A stretch of 64,000 nt of DNA from Nematostella vectensis (lineage: Eukaryota > Cnidaria > Anthozoa > Actiniaria > Edwardsiidae): positions 1,417,340-1,481,339 of the forward strand of contig NC_064048.1 of the NCBI RefSeq assembly GCF_932526225.1, written 5' to 3'. Positions within the stretch are counted from its first letter, which is position 1. Each line of letters opens with the position of its first letter. The translations under genes and the position numbers were made by a program. The notes beneath the pieces are model-generated. The model saw only the letters and a list, made by a program, of their open reading frames with translations, was not told the DNA's origin and did no database searches. Positions 34,700-47,529 of this stretch are shown here, in pieces.

Positions 34700-37600
34700 A
34701 ATGCTTTAGTTGATTTGCGCTTTTGGACGAAGGAGGTGAACAAAGAATGCGAGGAATGAGACAAACTATGCGAGGCGCGTCACTACAGCACTGTGCCATT
34801 AACCGCTAGAGGGGGGTCATACATATCGCCACCGTGATCCCTGACCTACTAGGAATTCGAAATTCGTTGTCTCTATGACCATATACGGAAACACTCACAG
34901 CCTTCGACCTATTCGATCAAAAATCCTAAAATCTAGCGCCTTCTATTCCCAAGCGTTAATGTTCAACTTTTAAATGCTAATTTGATAGAAATAAAACCTT
35001 CAAACACTACGTGAGAAAAAAGGTTGCTTTTTGAAGAGTGATTGTAGTACAGATTCTCTTTACTTAGTGACAGCTTTATTCTCTCAACTTTACATAATTT
35101 AAGTTACACGTCATTCCAATCATATTAAGACAATGCCGAATTATGATTGGTTAGCAGGCTGTCACACTTTAGTATAAAAAGTTTCACCGATTGGAATTTG
35201 AATAAAAATACTATATTTTTTTGAAAAAAAAAGCATAACCAAATATTTAAAAAACGCAGAAAAGCATCAATCCGAAATATGCATTTTTGGTTTAATCTTC
35301 GATTGTTCTTTGAAAAAAAGTTTTAGAATGGTTGATTAACGCTTGACTCCATGTGTTTACAAATTCCTTGTTTTGTTTACAATCGTTCTTTTATATTTCG
35401 CAATCCAAAACCTAGCTAAGTAATAATTTCTATTCTAGGCCTAGTAAAATAAGGGGACTCTCCACAAATTCATTCCGGCGAATAATCTACGAGCTATTCG
35501 ATAAGTTACCAATGCACTCTCGAAAACCATACAAGTAGGTGACATGAGTTCCTTTTTTGATTTGAGCAAGACACGAAATACAAAGGCCCCGGAAATGCCA
35601 ATAGAAAACACTATTTATGTAATTGTTGACTTGTCAGAAACATTAAGTTACACGCGCACTAAAAGTTTAGTGCTTAATTGAATTCATGAGAGTTTTTTCC
35701 TTCAAGTAAGTTTAACAATGCTCTATATTTATATAAAACGACTGGCTAATCGCGTGATCCTAATGTGCAATGGCTGATGTTACTAATTTTAAAACAGATT
35801 AAAATCAGACAAAGATGACAGAGGCATTCACTGCCAAAGACAGAGGTCAAGAAAAACATGCGAAGCATGAAGATCAGTTCGTATCGGCTTTGCGTAGGTG
35901 GACATGCTTTTAGGGTTTTCTATTACGCATTTAAAACAGGGATATATTCCACGTACGTAGCACTTCAAAATGGAAATTCTAGTGTGATCGCAACATTGCA
36001 TATGTTGCGAACCTACAAACTTTTCCACTTTTGTTATTCATGATTTCCGTGTCCTGTGATTTACTTTTCTTATTGAGAGTTGAATGATAGGATCACCTCG
36101 GCGGCATTGTCTTTTCCAGTCTCCTCAATAACATCAGAAATCCGGGCTTTTTTGCCTTACGGTACCGCTTTTTGTGGGATAGACCAGCCTCTCCCCCCCC
36201 CCTAGCAGTACTATCCACTCAGTGCATAAGGGGTGACCAATGGCGACCGCGATTTGTTGTTCATATGACGAAGAGGATTGCAATGTTGACGGAGTACGTT
36301 GGTACTGAGTCGGCAACGAAGCAACTTTTTTTAATTTCGAGCAACAATTACCAAAATGACAATTTTTGATGTTCTTCCCATTTCAAATTATGTACAAAGG
36401 AGAAAAAATCTTTTTTGGTACGATTAGCATTATGTATTTGGGTGGTCTGTGATGTAGGGATGTTTTGTTGGATGTATTATGGTATATCTTCAATAAATAG
36501 ATGCTTATTGTGTATCCAGCGTTTCAAATGTAGAGCAGCTTTCTGTCCTTACAGCAGAACAGTGCCTTTAAGCTTCTATAATGCTCAGATTCATTTAGTG
36601 CCAGGGGAGGCATGGACATTCTCAATGTTACTGCTTGGACTTTCTTAAAGAGCATCAGTCAGACCCTTAATAGTTCATTGTTTTTGTTTAAAAATTAAAG
36701 TGGCATTTTCACTGCTGCCGGTTGCGGGTTGCGTGGGGGAGGGGGAGGGGTGTTTGTGACAGAATGCCTGTTCTTAAAAATCATGGCAGCGTGGGGGAGG
36801 GGGAATTGCAAATTTCATAAGATAACTCGCAAACAAATTGATAATAGTCACAAATAAACATCACACCCAAACAAAAATCACATTTAAACAAACAGCACAC
36901 TTTTTTGTCGCTTTCTACTATCATTAAGATAACTTCCTTTAAACATGTCGTGTCCACTTGTCAAACCTCAAAAAAACCCAACCTAACATAACGGGCCTGG
37001 GGGTCTAACAAGAGCATTAATAACGTTTTTTTTACGTTGACGTATTTGTCGTTGTTCGCAGGAGCAGGTGCCCTTATGCACGTAAAAGAGTCGGGAGATA
37101 GGCATCCACCATGTTGTGTTCACGTACAGTGAATGAATGTGGCTGCAGACGACGCACTTGTAGAGGTTTACATCAAGTAACCAGTAACGCGTGCGTGACT
37201 CATTCCTGCGTGACCGTGCGTGATCTAGCTTGCGTGACCCAGCTTGTGTGACCGTGCGTGACCTAACTTATTATGCATTACGCATAAAAGGTGTTGTCAC
37301 GAGACAGGGTGCTTCTTTCATCCTGAAAGATCAGCCCTTTGAAGTCTGCCACCAACTCGAAGTATGTAATACCATCAGATATGAATGGATCCGATTTTGA
37401 CAGTGAGCTTACCTTTGCTTTCTTACCTTGATGTCTATCCTCAGTTGCTGTTTTGCGATACTGAACGTTGACCAGTTGACTCAAATTTATCCGGAGGGTA
37501 TTTTAATTGTTTTGCTTCCTTTTTTGTGGGTGTTAAAACTATACATTCTCCTCTCATTATCGAGCCTCATAGCTCAAGCAGAAAGAAATGATTAAACTGA

Positions 37601-38790
37601 ATTGCAAATGCGATAATTAGGGAAACCGTATTCAGAAATAACGAGGTGAAAGAATAACCCAAGAATAGAATGCTTGTTATAGCGGTCAACAAATGTTAAC
37701 GACATAGAAAGGTTATAGCCTTGAGAAATAACAATCCAAGTGTAAAAGTTTTAACATTCTTGAAACTTGCTTTTAATTTACCGTAAATTTCTTATTTTCG
37801 CCACGTCGCTGTCTCCTCGTCGTAAGGCTATTTAAAATTACCATTTTATCGTACAGACGGCAGGAGTACTTTCATTCATCAATTTTTAATGATCAAAGTT
37901 TGTTTTGCACTGGCTTAATTGTAGTGAACCCAAATATTTTATTTGTATAGTCTTTGAGTACTGTAACTCTCCTTGTCTGAAAACAATCCACGTATTGTAT
38001 CATGGCCGTGTCGAGATTGTGATTTGGGAAGTTTGCTTTTTTTATGAAATGCTACATTTCGGAACTCGGATTTGTTAAACCTGTCCCAAACATAAAGTTA
38101 CATATAATTTGCTATCAGTAAATTTCTTAATAAATAAATATCTAAAGCGAATAAAATGGTAGCCACAAAGATCTAAACTTGGCTTTTTCCACGGGGATGC
38201 GGGGATTGCAATAGAACTTGGGAAAATATAGATCAATATCTAATGCTACAGAATGCACTTTTTAGAGTACCCTGTGTACCCAATGCACCAAGATTTTCAG
38301 TGGGCCACGGTTAACTGGACGTTCTGCCATAGACGAAAGGAAACCAGAAAAAAACTTCTTTTTTTAAAAACATCACCTATCACAGATGTTTTATCCAGGA
38401 ACCCAAAATCCAAATATATTGGAAGAATAATACGAGATTCAAATGCTAGAAACTTCTATGAGAAACCGATAGTTTTTCTTATCAAATAATATGCTTTTAC
38501 AAATTGAAATTGAAATGTCAAATATATATATATATATATATAATTTTGATAATGCAAATGTCTTTAGTTCTCTAGCAGGACTTTTCTCGTTGAAATTGTT
38601 GCCAAAAATTGTTTGTTTTAGCCTACCAAAACCACCTTCTGACGTCAGATTTGTTCAGAGCATTGGCTTGTATTGTTTTGCCTGAGGCCCGGCGCCAATT
38701 GATAATAAGATGACTGTGGTATGAGTGGTTTGTTTTGATGAAGTAGATTTATTGCAAACACTCTAAAAAGTGTGCCACGAAGGATTTCAA
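34700..38790. other. Intergenic region between divergent TEAD and D8C-PAN genes
   Basis: No gene supported. The two genes are transcribed away from each other, so promoters should lie at either end. A short GCGTGACC/GCGTGATC-type repeat is at 37,186-37,266. A 68-codon minus frame at 37,278-37,484 lacks supporting context. Confidence 0.5.
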
Positions 38791-38791
38791 A

Positions 38792-41456
38792 ATGATACCG
38801 TTTCTTCTGATATTGACTGTAATTTCTCAGGTTAGTGGCACGAGGCTCACTCTTCCTTTTTTTTCATTTTTTCTTCTTTTTTAATGGTTCATCATCTGAG
38901 GCAAATAATTATTGATATGTGGTATTTGTTATAATATAATAAACGTAGATTTTTTCACGGTAAGTCCTGTGGACATCGTCACGCGGAGTTCCGCACTAAT
39001 TATCATTTATCTTCTATTTTGCAGTTACAATTAGCAGTGGCTTTGAATGGTAAGCCTTATATATATTTTGAGATGATTTAAAGTATTTTTTAATATGATG
39101 TTGTCTTTTTTTTGGTTTAGAGCAATAACTCCGATTTTTTATTTTACATCAGAAAGTGGGAGTAACTCTCCAATCGACATATTTTTCTATCTAATAATTT
39201 ACCCAGCATTCCGTTTTAGACGAATACACAATGTGTACGACATACGGGACTTTGAAACAAGATACGCGAGGCGATTTACCGCTGTACAGCCCCAACGCAG
39301 CAGAGGGTGTTGCTGACTCCACCTATGACGTCACCCGGTGGTATGCGCTCATGGACTTCAAGGGGCATCCGCTGAAAGTAAGTGTAGCGGGCAAGCATCA
39401 AACCGTATACGTCTACGCCCATCAATAATAAGCGACTTGCGCTCCAAAACAAGCACAGAAATGACTGTGGCCGTCACGCCAGAAAACGAGAAGAAAATAG
39501 ACTCAATAGAAATAAGCCCTTTCTGACAAGATAGCTCTGGCTGATTCGTATGTGCCAGATTGGATGCTTATCGTTTGTTTTGCGGCTAAAAGCCGGAGCG
39601 AGTTCTTCCTAAAAGCCGAGTGCTGGCTCTGCAGAGGGACTACTCTTCACCAGGCGAATTTCAACATGTTTAACCTTTTTATCTTGATGTTTCCAGACTA
39701 TCTCTTGGAACAAATGTAAAAAATGTAAATATTAATAGAAATATATTTTATCATAAAAGATTTACCACTTTTAGTCCATACGGCATTTTAACGTTAAACA
39801 GTCCCTTTTGTACTGATAAATCAACGGGTCCTGTTTCCAGATTTTTATTTGGCTGGTGCCTAATAAGGTGCGTATTTTAAGATAAAATATTTTAAATCAT
39901 GACAAAACTTTATGACAGGGAAACGCGAGTTTTTTTACTCCGCTCATGTATACAAACACTCTTGACAGATTTCTCCACTGGGAGGTCGCTGTCTGGCCCA
40001 GCATTCTATTTGGATGGACGGCCAACATCCGGGGATCTCAGACGGAGTGGTCGAGCGGACTCTCTGTCTTAGTAAAAATGGCAACCGCTGTTATACAAAA
40101 TTGCAGGCTCATATCCGCCGATGTCACGGCCATTACGTGTACAGATTTGACAAGGCTAACGTCACCATGGAAACGAAGACAAACATGTGCAGTGTGCGGG
40201 ATATCTCAGGTGGGCTATAGTGAATAAAAAGACTTGAGTTCAGATTGTCTTCTATCAATCAGCTTCTTTGTCCTTGCGTTATGGAGCGCAATAGTATACT
40301 ATATACTGGGCTTATATATTGAGTATGTTTTGATTTGTCTCCTTTCAAACATCCCATCCACCAGAGGCGACCCCCTTACACCTATTTTCAAATCTATGCG
40401 GAATCCCGGGTTTTTAATTCTGCCATTCGACATAATCATTCGACAAGGCAAGTACTTGTTCGATGTTATGAACTCGATTGAAAATCGTTTTAAATTTGAT
40501 ATTGGTTATGACACCCACGAAGTACTAGCCTTGTCGAAAAATTATGTCGAATTACAGAACTGGAAACCCGGGATTTCGCATAGATTTGAAAATAGGTCTA
40601 AAAAGACACATATAATCACGGGCTATGGGATAATTTGACTACAAAATGAGGTTTAATGTCTTGCTATTGTTGAATAAAGAACGTAACTTCTCCTACAGCG
40701 AGAAAAACGCGACGCTGGGGGTCGAGTTACTCATTTACCAGGTGGCTGCTGCGGTTACACAGCGCGTCGTTTGAAAAGTCGCAAGCGCGTAGGGACGAGT
40801 TCACTGTAGGAGCGAAACCAAGGCAAATACATCCAGTTGAAGTAGGGATACGTGCTTCATTTGACACTAACAAGGCATTAGCCTTCATTTCGGAGTCAAA
40901 TTATTTCGGAGTCAAACTATCCTACAGCCCGTGATACAATCATAACTAGCATGTCAAGGTCAGTGTAACAAGACACGGCAACGAGGCTGCGGGGGGGGGG
41001 GGGGGGAGAAGAGAAAGCCATCTTCCAGCTCCCTCCCCCCCACCCCCATCCCCTTCTCTGCCGCTCCCTTCCCCTCCGCCAGCCTCGGCGCCCTGGGTCG
41101 AGTGAATAGATTATTTGCCATGTCGAGTATATTTTAAAAAAGGACATGTATTTTATATTTTTCTTGATTATCATTTTTCAGACGAGCGGCCCATAGTCTA
41201 CACCCCACATGCGCCACGCGACACGGCCCTGTTAGGTCACGTGATCAAGAAGTTCAGTGACGTCACGGACAAGACACAATGCTTTGTGTACTGCCTTCTG
41301 CGCGCGCATTGCTTTTCATTCAACTACAGTAAGCGTTTCTACGTATGTGAGTTAAACAGCCAGACGGCGCAAAATATTCCAGACTTGCTACAGAAAAGAC
41401 AAGGATTCCAATATTACGAGAAAAAAGTCATAGACTCCCGCGAAATCATGATTTAG
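38792..41456 (+). CDS. Secreted protein with D8C (uromodulin-type) and PAN/Apple-like domains
   Basis: Exons 38792-38830, 39025-39049, 39220-39377, 39969-40209 and 41182-41456; all have GT-AG borders and matching phases, giving 245 residues. Residues 1-20 (MIPFLLILTVISQLQLAVAL) form a signal peptide split over two short exons. A D8C-type domain follows: RWYALMDFKGHPLK, a CLAQHSIWMDGQHP segment, ISDGVVERTLCLSKNG, then RRCHGHYVYRF. This matches the W...G.HP...DGVV.R.C...C...YYVY pattern of uromodulin, GP2 and OIT3. The last exon is a compact PAN/Apple-like module (LLGHVIKKFSDVT, QCFVYCLLRAHCFSFNY, CELNSQTAQ, FQYYEKK). No membrane anchor is seen, so it is probably extracellular. Exact partner or role cannot be told. 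Domain calls are by pattern recognition. Confidence 0.85.
40460..40625. repeat. Dispersed repeat fragment (copy 1)
   Basis: TATGACACCCACGAAGTACTAGCCTTGT and the following GGGATTTCGCATAGATTTGAAAATAGG match a segment at 50,135-50,235. It lies in the last intron of the D8C-PAN gene. It is probably a fragment of an interspersed element; no coding signal is shared between copies. Confidence 0.6.
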
Positions 41457-41992
41457 TAAAAACTTGAAGCCACATGACATTCATTTAAAGCCCGTCGATC
41501 CGACCTGTGTGACGCGATGACACCCTATGAAAAATGAAATGAATTGAATCACGTTGAATTTCTATCCATTCTACAACTAAAACGGCTCAATTATATTTTT
41601 AAAGTATCAAATTGTACAGGGAAAGTTAGATTTCGAAAAAAATGCATTGAATATTAAAAACAAAAACAAAAAACATTGTGACGCATGTCGGATGTACGGA
41701 CTGTAACTGTTTAAGGAGGCCGCATGGTTTCCCCGTGGTTTTCGACTTACTCGACCACTCGCCTTTACAGGAGAGAAGAATCCTCAAATAGTTTTTATAT
41801 CCCCTCTTTCGTCGAACTCGTTCATTTAAATAATCAAATATTCCGACCTTAGTTTAGCCCACTGGAAACTCCATAAGCGGTCAGGATAAGCAGACGATGG
41901 CGTGAGCCACTAAACAACCAAAATAACAATATAACTATCTTAATAAACTATTTTCCAATTCGGAAAAGAACACTGCAACCGGCAATTTACAG

Positions 41993-42177
41993 CCAAGTTC
42001 GTTGTTGCGCGACCTCGATAAATCCAAAATACATTTCTCGTTTGGGAATAGCGCGTAGTCAGATTTGTTGGGGGCGGTTTGTCTGGTTTTGATTGTTTGG
42101 TTTGATTCACTACGCGTTATTCCCAAACGAAGAAAGGAATTTTGGATTCTGGGAGATCGCGCAACAACGAATTTGGC
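41993..42177. mobile_element. Foldback element with TTCGTTGTTGCGCGA arms
   Basis: The left arm CCAAGTTCGTTGTTGCGCGA and its inverted right arm TCGCGCAACAACGAATTTGG each extend about 60 bp through TCGTTTGGGAATA, with a central loop of about 60 bp. Non-coding. It sits just downstream (minus sense) of the small membrane-protein frame. Confidence 0.75.
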
Positions 42178-42227
42178 CATAACATTAGGTGAACATCCAA
42201 GATAGCGTTCTATATATCTACACGTTT

Positions 42228-42488
42228 TTATAGCTCTAATTCTCCTTGAAAATATCGATTCCGCTGAGGTAGCTCCCCGGGCTCAATTTTCCGCCTCTCG
42301 CTAAGCTTTCTTAGATACCAGGCCTCCATCTGCCATTCACCGTAGAAGCACCGGCCCAAGCACCTCCGCACTCTCTCACGAGGCAGCAGAACGCACATCA
42401 CTAAGGCGCCTACGGTTGCGCAGATGATCCCCGCTATCACAAACACGAAGATGAATGACACGCGCTCCCACAGTTCAACCACTGGCAT
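42228..42488 (-). CDS. Possible 86-residue single-pass membrane protein
   Basis: The frame starts at ATGCCAGTGGTTGAAC. Residues about 9-33 (SFIFVFVIAGIICATVGALV) are strongly hydrophobic, followed by an Arg-rich segment (LLPRERVRRCLGRC) and a charged tail rich in Trp, Tyr and Glu. The amphipathic design and flanking positive charges look like a type III or tail-type membrane protein rather than random DNA. I do not recognise a family. With no splice context or neighbour support, this is a plausible but unproven small gene. Confidence 0.45.
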   Translation of the reverse strand: MPVVELWERVSFIFVFVIAGIICATVGALVMCVLLPRERVRRCLGRCFYGEWQMEAWYLRKLSERRKIEPGELPQRNRYFQGELEL

Positions 42489-43079
42489 CTTGTATCGCGG
42501 GCACTTAAGCGTATATTTCAAAATTCACTTTTTTATATCCTTGTTTCTGCACGTCTTTCGATTCAGTGTGTATTATCCTGTGCTTGTTCCTTTTTGTGAA
42601 GATGTGGTGTACTAAATTGTGTATTGTTAGATGGCCTTTAGATTCACTTGTCAGACGAAGTAATTATCTCTGATAATTACACTGATACCAACAGAAGATG
42701 AGTGATTCTGAAAATAAATGGAATAAAAATATAATTAAGTAAGATACAAGGCCAGTACACAGCTATTTTTTTGGAAGAGGGGGGTGGGGTAGGGGGCCCT
42801 ATGTCGGTTTTCCAAACCTGAGGTAGCTCAAGCATGAAAGGACTTTAAATATACCAGGAATTGTGTTCTTGACCAGACAAACGGGTAAAGCCAGACAAGC
42901 CAGTCAGGATTTCTCCCGATGATCTCCACTGTTATACTATCACCTCCAACTAAAGGTGCCTCCGCATCTCCGCCGGCTGTAAACTGACGGTGCCCTCCCC
43001 AGTATTAGCGTAAGCTACCTTATACTATTGTATAGGGGAGTAGTTTATTACAGTATAAAGAATATTAAAGTGGCTAGCT

Positions 43080-43370
43080 TGTATTGTATAAAGTTGTACG
43101 AAGATCTCCACTGTTATACTATCACGTCCAGAAGCTAGCTTGAATAAAACTTGTACAAAGTTGTACGAAGATCTCCACTGTTATACTATCACGTCCAGAA
43201 GCTAGCTTGAATAAAACTTGTACAAAGTTGTACGAAGATCTCCACTGTTATACTATCACGTCCAGAAGCTAGCTTGAATAAAACTTGTACAAAGTTGTAC
43301 GAAGATCTCCACTGTTATACTATCACGTCCAGAAGCTAGCTTGAATAAAACTTGTACAAAGTTGTAGTGG
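43080..43370. repeat. 67-bp tandem repeat, about 4 copies
   Basis: The unit contains GAAGCTAGCTTGAATAAAAC, TTGTACAAAGTTGTACGAAG and ATCTCCACTGTTATACTATC. The last three copies are almost identical. A diverged single copy of the ATCTCCACTGTTATACTATC part lies at about 42,921-42,950. Confidence 0.9.
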
Positions 43371-45082
43371 AGGTATAGCTACACCCGCCAGAAAGTACTC
43401 TTTGGCTGAGGGCACCGATTCCCTTCCCTATTCCACCTTATTCAGACATGTGCAGTGATTGAAAACCGTTTTTCTTTACGGCTGTACGTTCTTATGGGTG
43501 CTAATAATGTGGCTTAAAAAACTATTGATTATGTGCGTAGAAACTGTTTGATTCCTTGAAAACAGATAAACACCGTGATCTACACAATACTGGATTATTA
43601 TTGAAATGTTTGTATCGTTTCCTCGTTCTTACTTATTCAGAACTGTAATTCTTACCTTCCCTAGGCTTTGTTTTCTCCAAAAGTTTAGAAACTGTATGCG
43701 TAAGGCTCCCGGTGAAATTGTGCTTTTTGGATCTCACCTTGATCTATGATACTGATTTTTTCGATTCGATACCTAATAGGCTCAACCTTTTGTAGCGAGA
43801 CAATACCACAAGCTTACAAGGACTTAGTTACACAAGGATTTGTGTTCTTGACAAAACGTAACGAGCAAAGCCTGACTGACAATCACTTGCTTGTTCCTCT
43901 AGAAATAATTAATCCAGTGCAAATACTTTATTATTGTATTCCCTTAGCATGTTTACCCGTTTGTTTGCCAGATAACTAAGGAACGCGACTTTACAAACAT
44001 ACGCCACGTATGTGTGATTTGTTTAAAAAAAAACACAATCAAATTGTGTCCAAAATTACCTGAAATATTAGATATTATTAGTGTTAGTTTTGATAACAGT
44101 TCATTGGGTATCAGCCTTAAAATGATCGAAAAGAACGGCCCAGTCTCAACTGAAAATTAGACCTGCTAAAAAAATATATGTATTCAAGTTTTGATTTATC
44201 CCCGGGGTTTTATTTTGTTAAGTTTCAAGGGGGCATCCCACCCCCATCATGATGCTATGTGACGCTATTTTCGACCAGTTAGTTGATCTAAAGAAACCTT
44301 CTGGTAGATGTATGGTATTCGCAATGACGATAACCACATTATCGCAATGCATTTGAGAATGCTTAGTTGCCCCGTATAAAAACAGCGTCTTTACTTTTCT
44401 TCTTGAAAGTCAGGTAACGGATTAAGAGTTTTCATCTAATCGGGTTATCCGAATACCGGATAACACATCCGCGAAATAAACCTACTGCCAACTTTCCCGT
44501 TAGCTTTCAGATATAGAAAATGATATACTTATACAAATTCTACAGAAAAACATTTGGAAAGGTCTCGGTACGTAGAGCCTTCCTCTCTCAAAAACGCCGT
44601 GTTGGTGAGTCAGCACATGCTGATCGTTAGAAAGCATAATTTGACGCGTATTTCAAATGATTTTAAATGTGGCCATTAAGTTAACAGTCCACCAGCAAAT
44701 CGCATTACGACGTACCTTTCTCTATCGTCTGTAGGCTTACAGCTTATCCTATGAACATTTAGGGATATAATTTATCATAGGAGATTTTGTAATGAATGAG
44801 CTTGCGCTATGAAGGCGACTCGGGGTCGTTGCTGGAATTTCCCTAATATACGTCCCAGCAATATGATTGGCTAGCGCGAAAAAGATAACCTAGTTATTCA
44901 CTTCCGTCATATTACCACTTACTTCGGTAATTCGTAGAAGACGAAATTCGAAACCTTTGATATGCAACGGCAGGAGGAACAGAGTTTGAAGAAATAAATT
45001 CTAAACCACGATATCCCTGTACTGCTAGTTGGGCACGTTTCTGCTGGCGCGTTGGGGACTGTTTGCGCGCCCTGGGCGAGTA
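43371..45082. other. Intergenic, no gene seen
   Basis: Only short frames (up to 77 codons at 43,746-43,979) without splice or compositional support. Confidence 0.5.
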
Positions 45083-45251
45083 GCTCAGATTACGGTAGCT
45101 TTAGCGAGTTCTCTCAGTAGACGGGGCTTATCGTTTAGGAAAATTGGCATAGCATATGGCAGGAAAAAACATTGTTGCTAAAATGTACCTTGCTTTGCAA
45201 CGCACTCTCCGCGCTTACTGAGAAAACTCGCTAAAGCTACCTAATCTGAGC
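45083..45251. mobile_element. Foldback element with GCTCAGATTA ends
   Basis: The left arm GCTCAGATTACGGTAGCTTT continues through AGCGAGTTCTCTCAGTA. It is matched inverted at the right by TACTGAGAAAACTCGCTAAA and GCTACCTAATCTGAGC. The loop of about 90 bp is non-coding. Confidence 0.75.
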
Positions 45252-45490
45252 GTAATGTGAGGGTCCTGAATGGGTAAAACGGCGCTGCTGAAGGGTGGTT
45301 TAACAAGAAAACCTTACGCCCTTTTAACCCTAACCATTCAAGGTCTTGTATTTTTCGCTTGGTAGTTCCTGTCCTATATTTTTTTTACAGCGCTTTCCAG
45401 TAACACGCGCGCTCTCGCAAAAAAAATGCAAGCTCCAAACTCGTTTTTGCTAACTTTTCTATGGTGACATATGGCCGTCTTCTAGCTTAC

Positions 45491-45813
45491 GACCGCCATC
45501 TTGCTCTCTGGGTTCAAGGCAAGAGGCCTTGATATTGCTGAAATAGCCGAATACTTTCGAGAGAGAAAGGACTGTTTATGCTTTACCTGTGTTTTTGCTT
45601 TGGTTTGTGCCTCGGGGGGTCGTTCCCGTCCCTCGTCAGTGAGTATAGACGAATAATCTTGTCCACAGAGCATTAACTTATTGACAGTTTTCAGCAATAT
45701 CAAGGCCTCTTGCCCTAAGCATGATTATACGCCACCTCAATGTGTTTGGAAAAGCCTTGACCTTTTCTTATTTCACGCGTTTGAATTAAAAAACCCAGAG
45801 AGCAAGATGGCGG
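45491..45813. mobile_element. Inverted-repeat element with GCCATCTTGCTCTCTGGG arms
   Basis: CGCCATCTTGCTCTCTGGGTT and CAAGGCAAGAGGCCTTGATA on the left are inverted at the right as TATCAAGGCCTCTTGCC and AACCCAGAGAGCAAGATGGC. The right arm is interrupted by about 70 bp, suggesting a later insertion. Confidence 0.65.
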
Positions 45814-46413
45814 GAACCATCCCTCCTTCCCCTCACCATTTATGGGAGAACATCCTTCAAGGCAAGGCATGTGGTGGACCGCAATTTTGCAGACGGACGT
45901 TTATTAAAAAGCAGCCACGACATTGAAAACCAGCACACCGATTTCAATGATGTTTCGAATGTTTAAACAGCACAAATTTTTATGGTTTTCTTACAAAAAG
46001 CGCATAGGGCATCAAGGGCAATAAATTCTTGAAGAATGCCTTACTAATGCTTCCTGGCCACAAGAGATGCTTGTGTCGTCGCCTAGAACCTGCAAGGACC
46101 CGAAAGCTCAATGGAAGAATACCGACGGGAGGGCGGGCGGGGTTGGCGTATTTTTTGGAGCCTGGAAACGAGTAGCCTCTGACATCCACGGTTCTGTACT
46201 GACGCAAACGCAAGATATCAAAATTGCTTTTTTTCCTTGCACTTGCACTTGGTTGTGCGAAGAGAAACCAATCACATTCCGACCTCAAACCTCAAACAAA
46301 GTTTGCGACCAGATTTGAGGAGAAGTTTATAGAGAAAGCTCATTCTCTTATTCACTGGAAACAAACCCTGGGGCCTGTGCTGGCGTCACTAGTGAAAACT
46401 AGGCTTAAGCTGG

Positions 46414-46446
46414 TCATCACGGGGGGGGGGGGGGGGGGGGGGGGAG
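46414..46446. repeat. Poly-G tract
   Basis: A G run interrupted only near its end. Length is likely to be uncertain in assembly. A matching poly-C run lies at about 47,416-47,436. Confidence 0.8.
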
Positions 46447-46484
46447 GGGAGTGAATAGGGATGTACTGACATTGGACCCTATCT

Positions 46485-47175
46485 TCACTCCCTAACTGTC
46501 CACAGCCCATCACCCTCCCCTCCCCTGATAACGGGGAGTACCACCCCTGGATCGTTACATTTCTTGACAATCTCTATAGAAACTTCATCAATGTCTTCCC
46601 CCTCCCTCCCCCCCTCAGTGAGTATTCCGTACTTAGACTTGAGTTCCGCTGCACGGACACTAAGAAATGAAGGCACCTCGTTCCAGATCTCCCTCAACTG
46701 GCGTAATGTCATTTTGTGGCCGTCCAGAATACTCGTTGTGTATTCCTTTCCCTGTGTCATGTTTTTAATGAACTTTCCGCAAGAGTCGGTTTGTCCTCTG
46801 CAAGTTTTCACATAATTGTTGACTATTCTCTCGTTTACGTCACCAGCTTCGTCTGTTAGATCTAATGTTTGTAATTTTGGAAGAATATTTAACGTCTTCA
46901 AGTCATCTTGACTTTTTCCTAAGTGCTTAGATTTTCCTCCCAATGGTATAAATTTTCTGCTCGTGCGTTTCCGTCCAAGTAATCTGTCAAAGTCCAGCAC
47001 GTCCTGTTTCGGTGGACGAAACACTTTTGGTCTTCCTGCATTACTGATATTTCTCTTTATAAAACGGTTTTTCTCTAATCCAGACCCAGCTATAAGCATG
47101 ATGTTCTCGGTGTTCGTCAAATGCATCGCTGATTGTGTGCCCCTCTCCCTGTTGCACACCGCACGCCATACAATG
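46485..47175 (-). CDS. Probable terminal exon of an unknown protein
   Basis: A frame of about 230 codons is open from a good acceptor (pyrimidine-rich tract then ATACATACAG, exon from 47175) to a stop at 46485. An internal ATG at 47126 would give 213 residues if it is a separate gene. The product is hydrophilic and Lys/Arg-rich at the start (GRPKVFRPPKQDVLDFDRLL), with predicted helical parts (MTLRQLREIWNEVPSFLSVR). It has no signal peptide, membrane segment or domain I recognise. Length, non-repetitive composition and the splice acceptor make coding likely, but upstream exons were not found, so it could also be a decayed or transposon-derived frame. Confidence 0.45.
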
Positions 47176-47529
47176 CTGTATGTATAAAAGCAAAAATAAA
47201 TTAATAATTATTATGATATCAAGCCCATTTTGCGATTCATAGAAAGCATTCTTTTCCATCGGATAATTCAAGTAACTGAGCCGTAACGGTTTTAGGGGCC
47301 GTGGACACCCTCCCTCCACCCCTCGCCAGTTTTTCCTGAAATATCAAGTAAATGACAAGAAGGGGAGTCAGTGTCGCCAAGTTTTTTTAATGTCCCTGTA
47401 TTGTTCCTTTTCACCCCCCCCCCCCCCCCCCCCCCAGTAATTACGACCCTGTTTTTATCAAATATCGTCAATGAAGCTTCACACTTCAATCGTGGATGGC
47501 AATTTCGAAGCAAACATACAAAAAGCACA

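Noticed and set aside
37278..37484. 68-codon minus frame in the TEAD / D8C-PAN spacer
   Set aside because: No acceptor or partner exon could be linked; probably chance.
40234..40638. 134-codon plus frame within the last D8C-PAN intron
   Set aside because: Part of it matches a dispersed repeat at 50,135-50,235, and the correct splice phases skip it.
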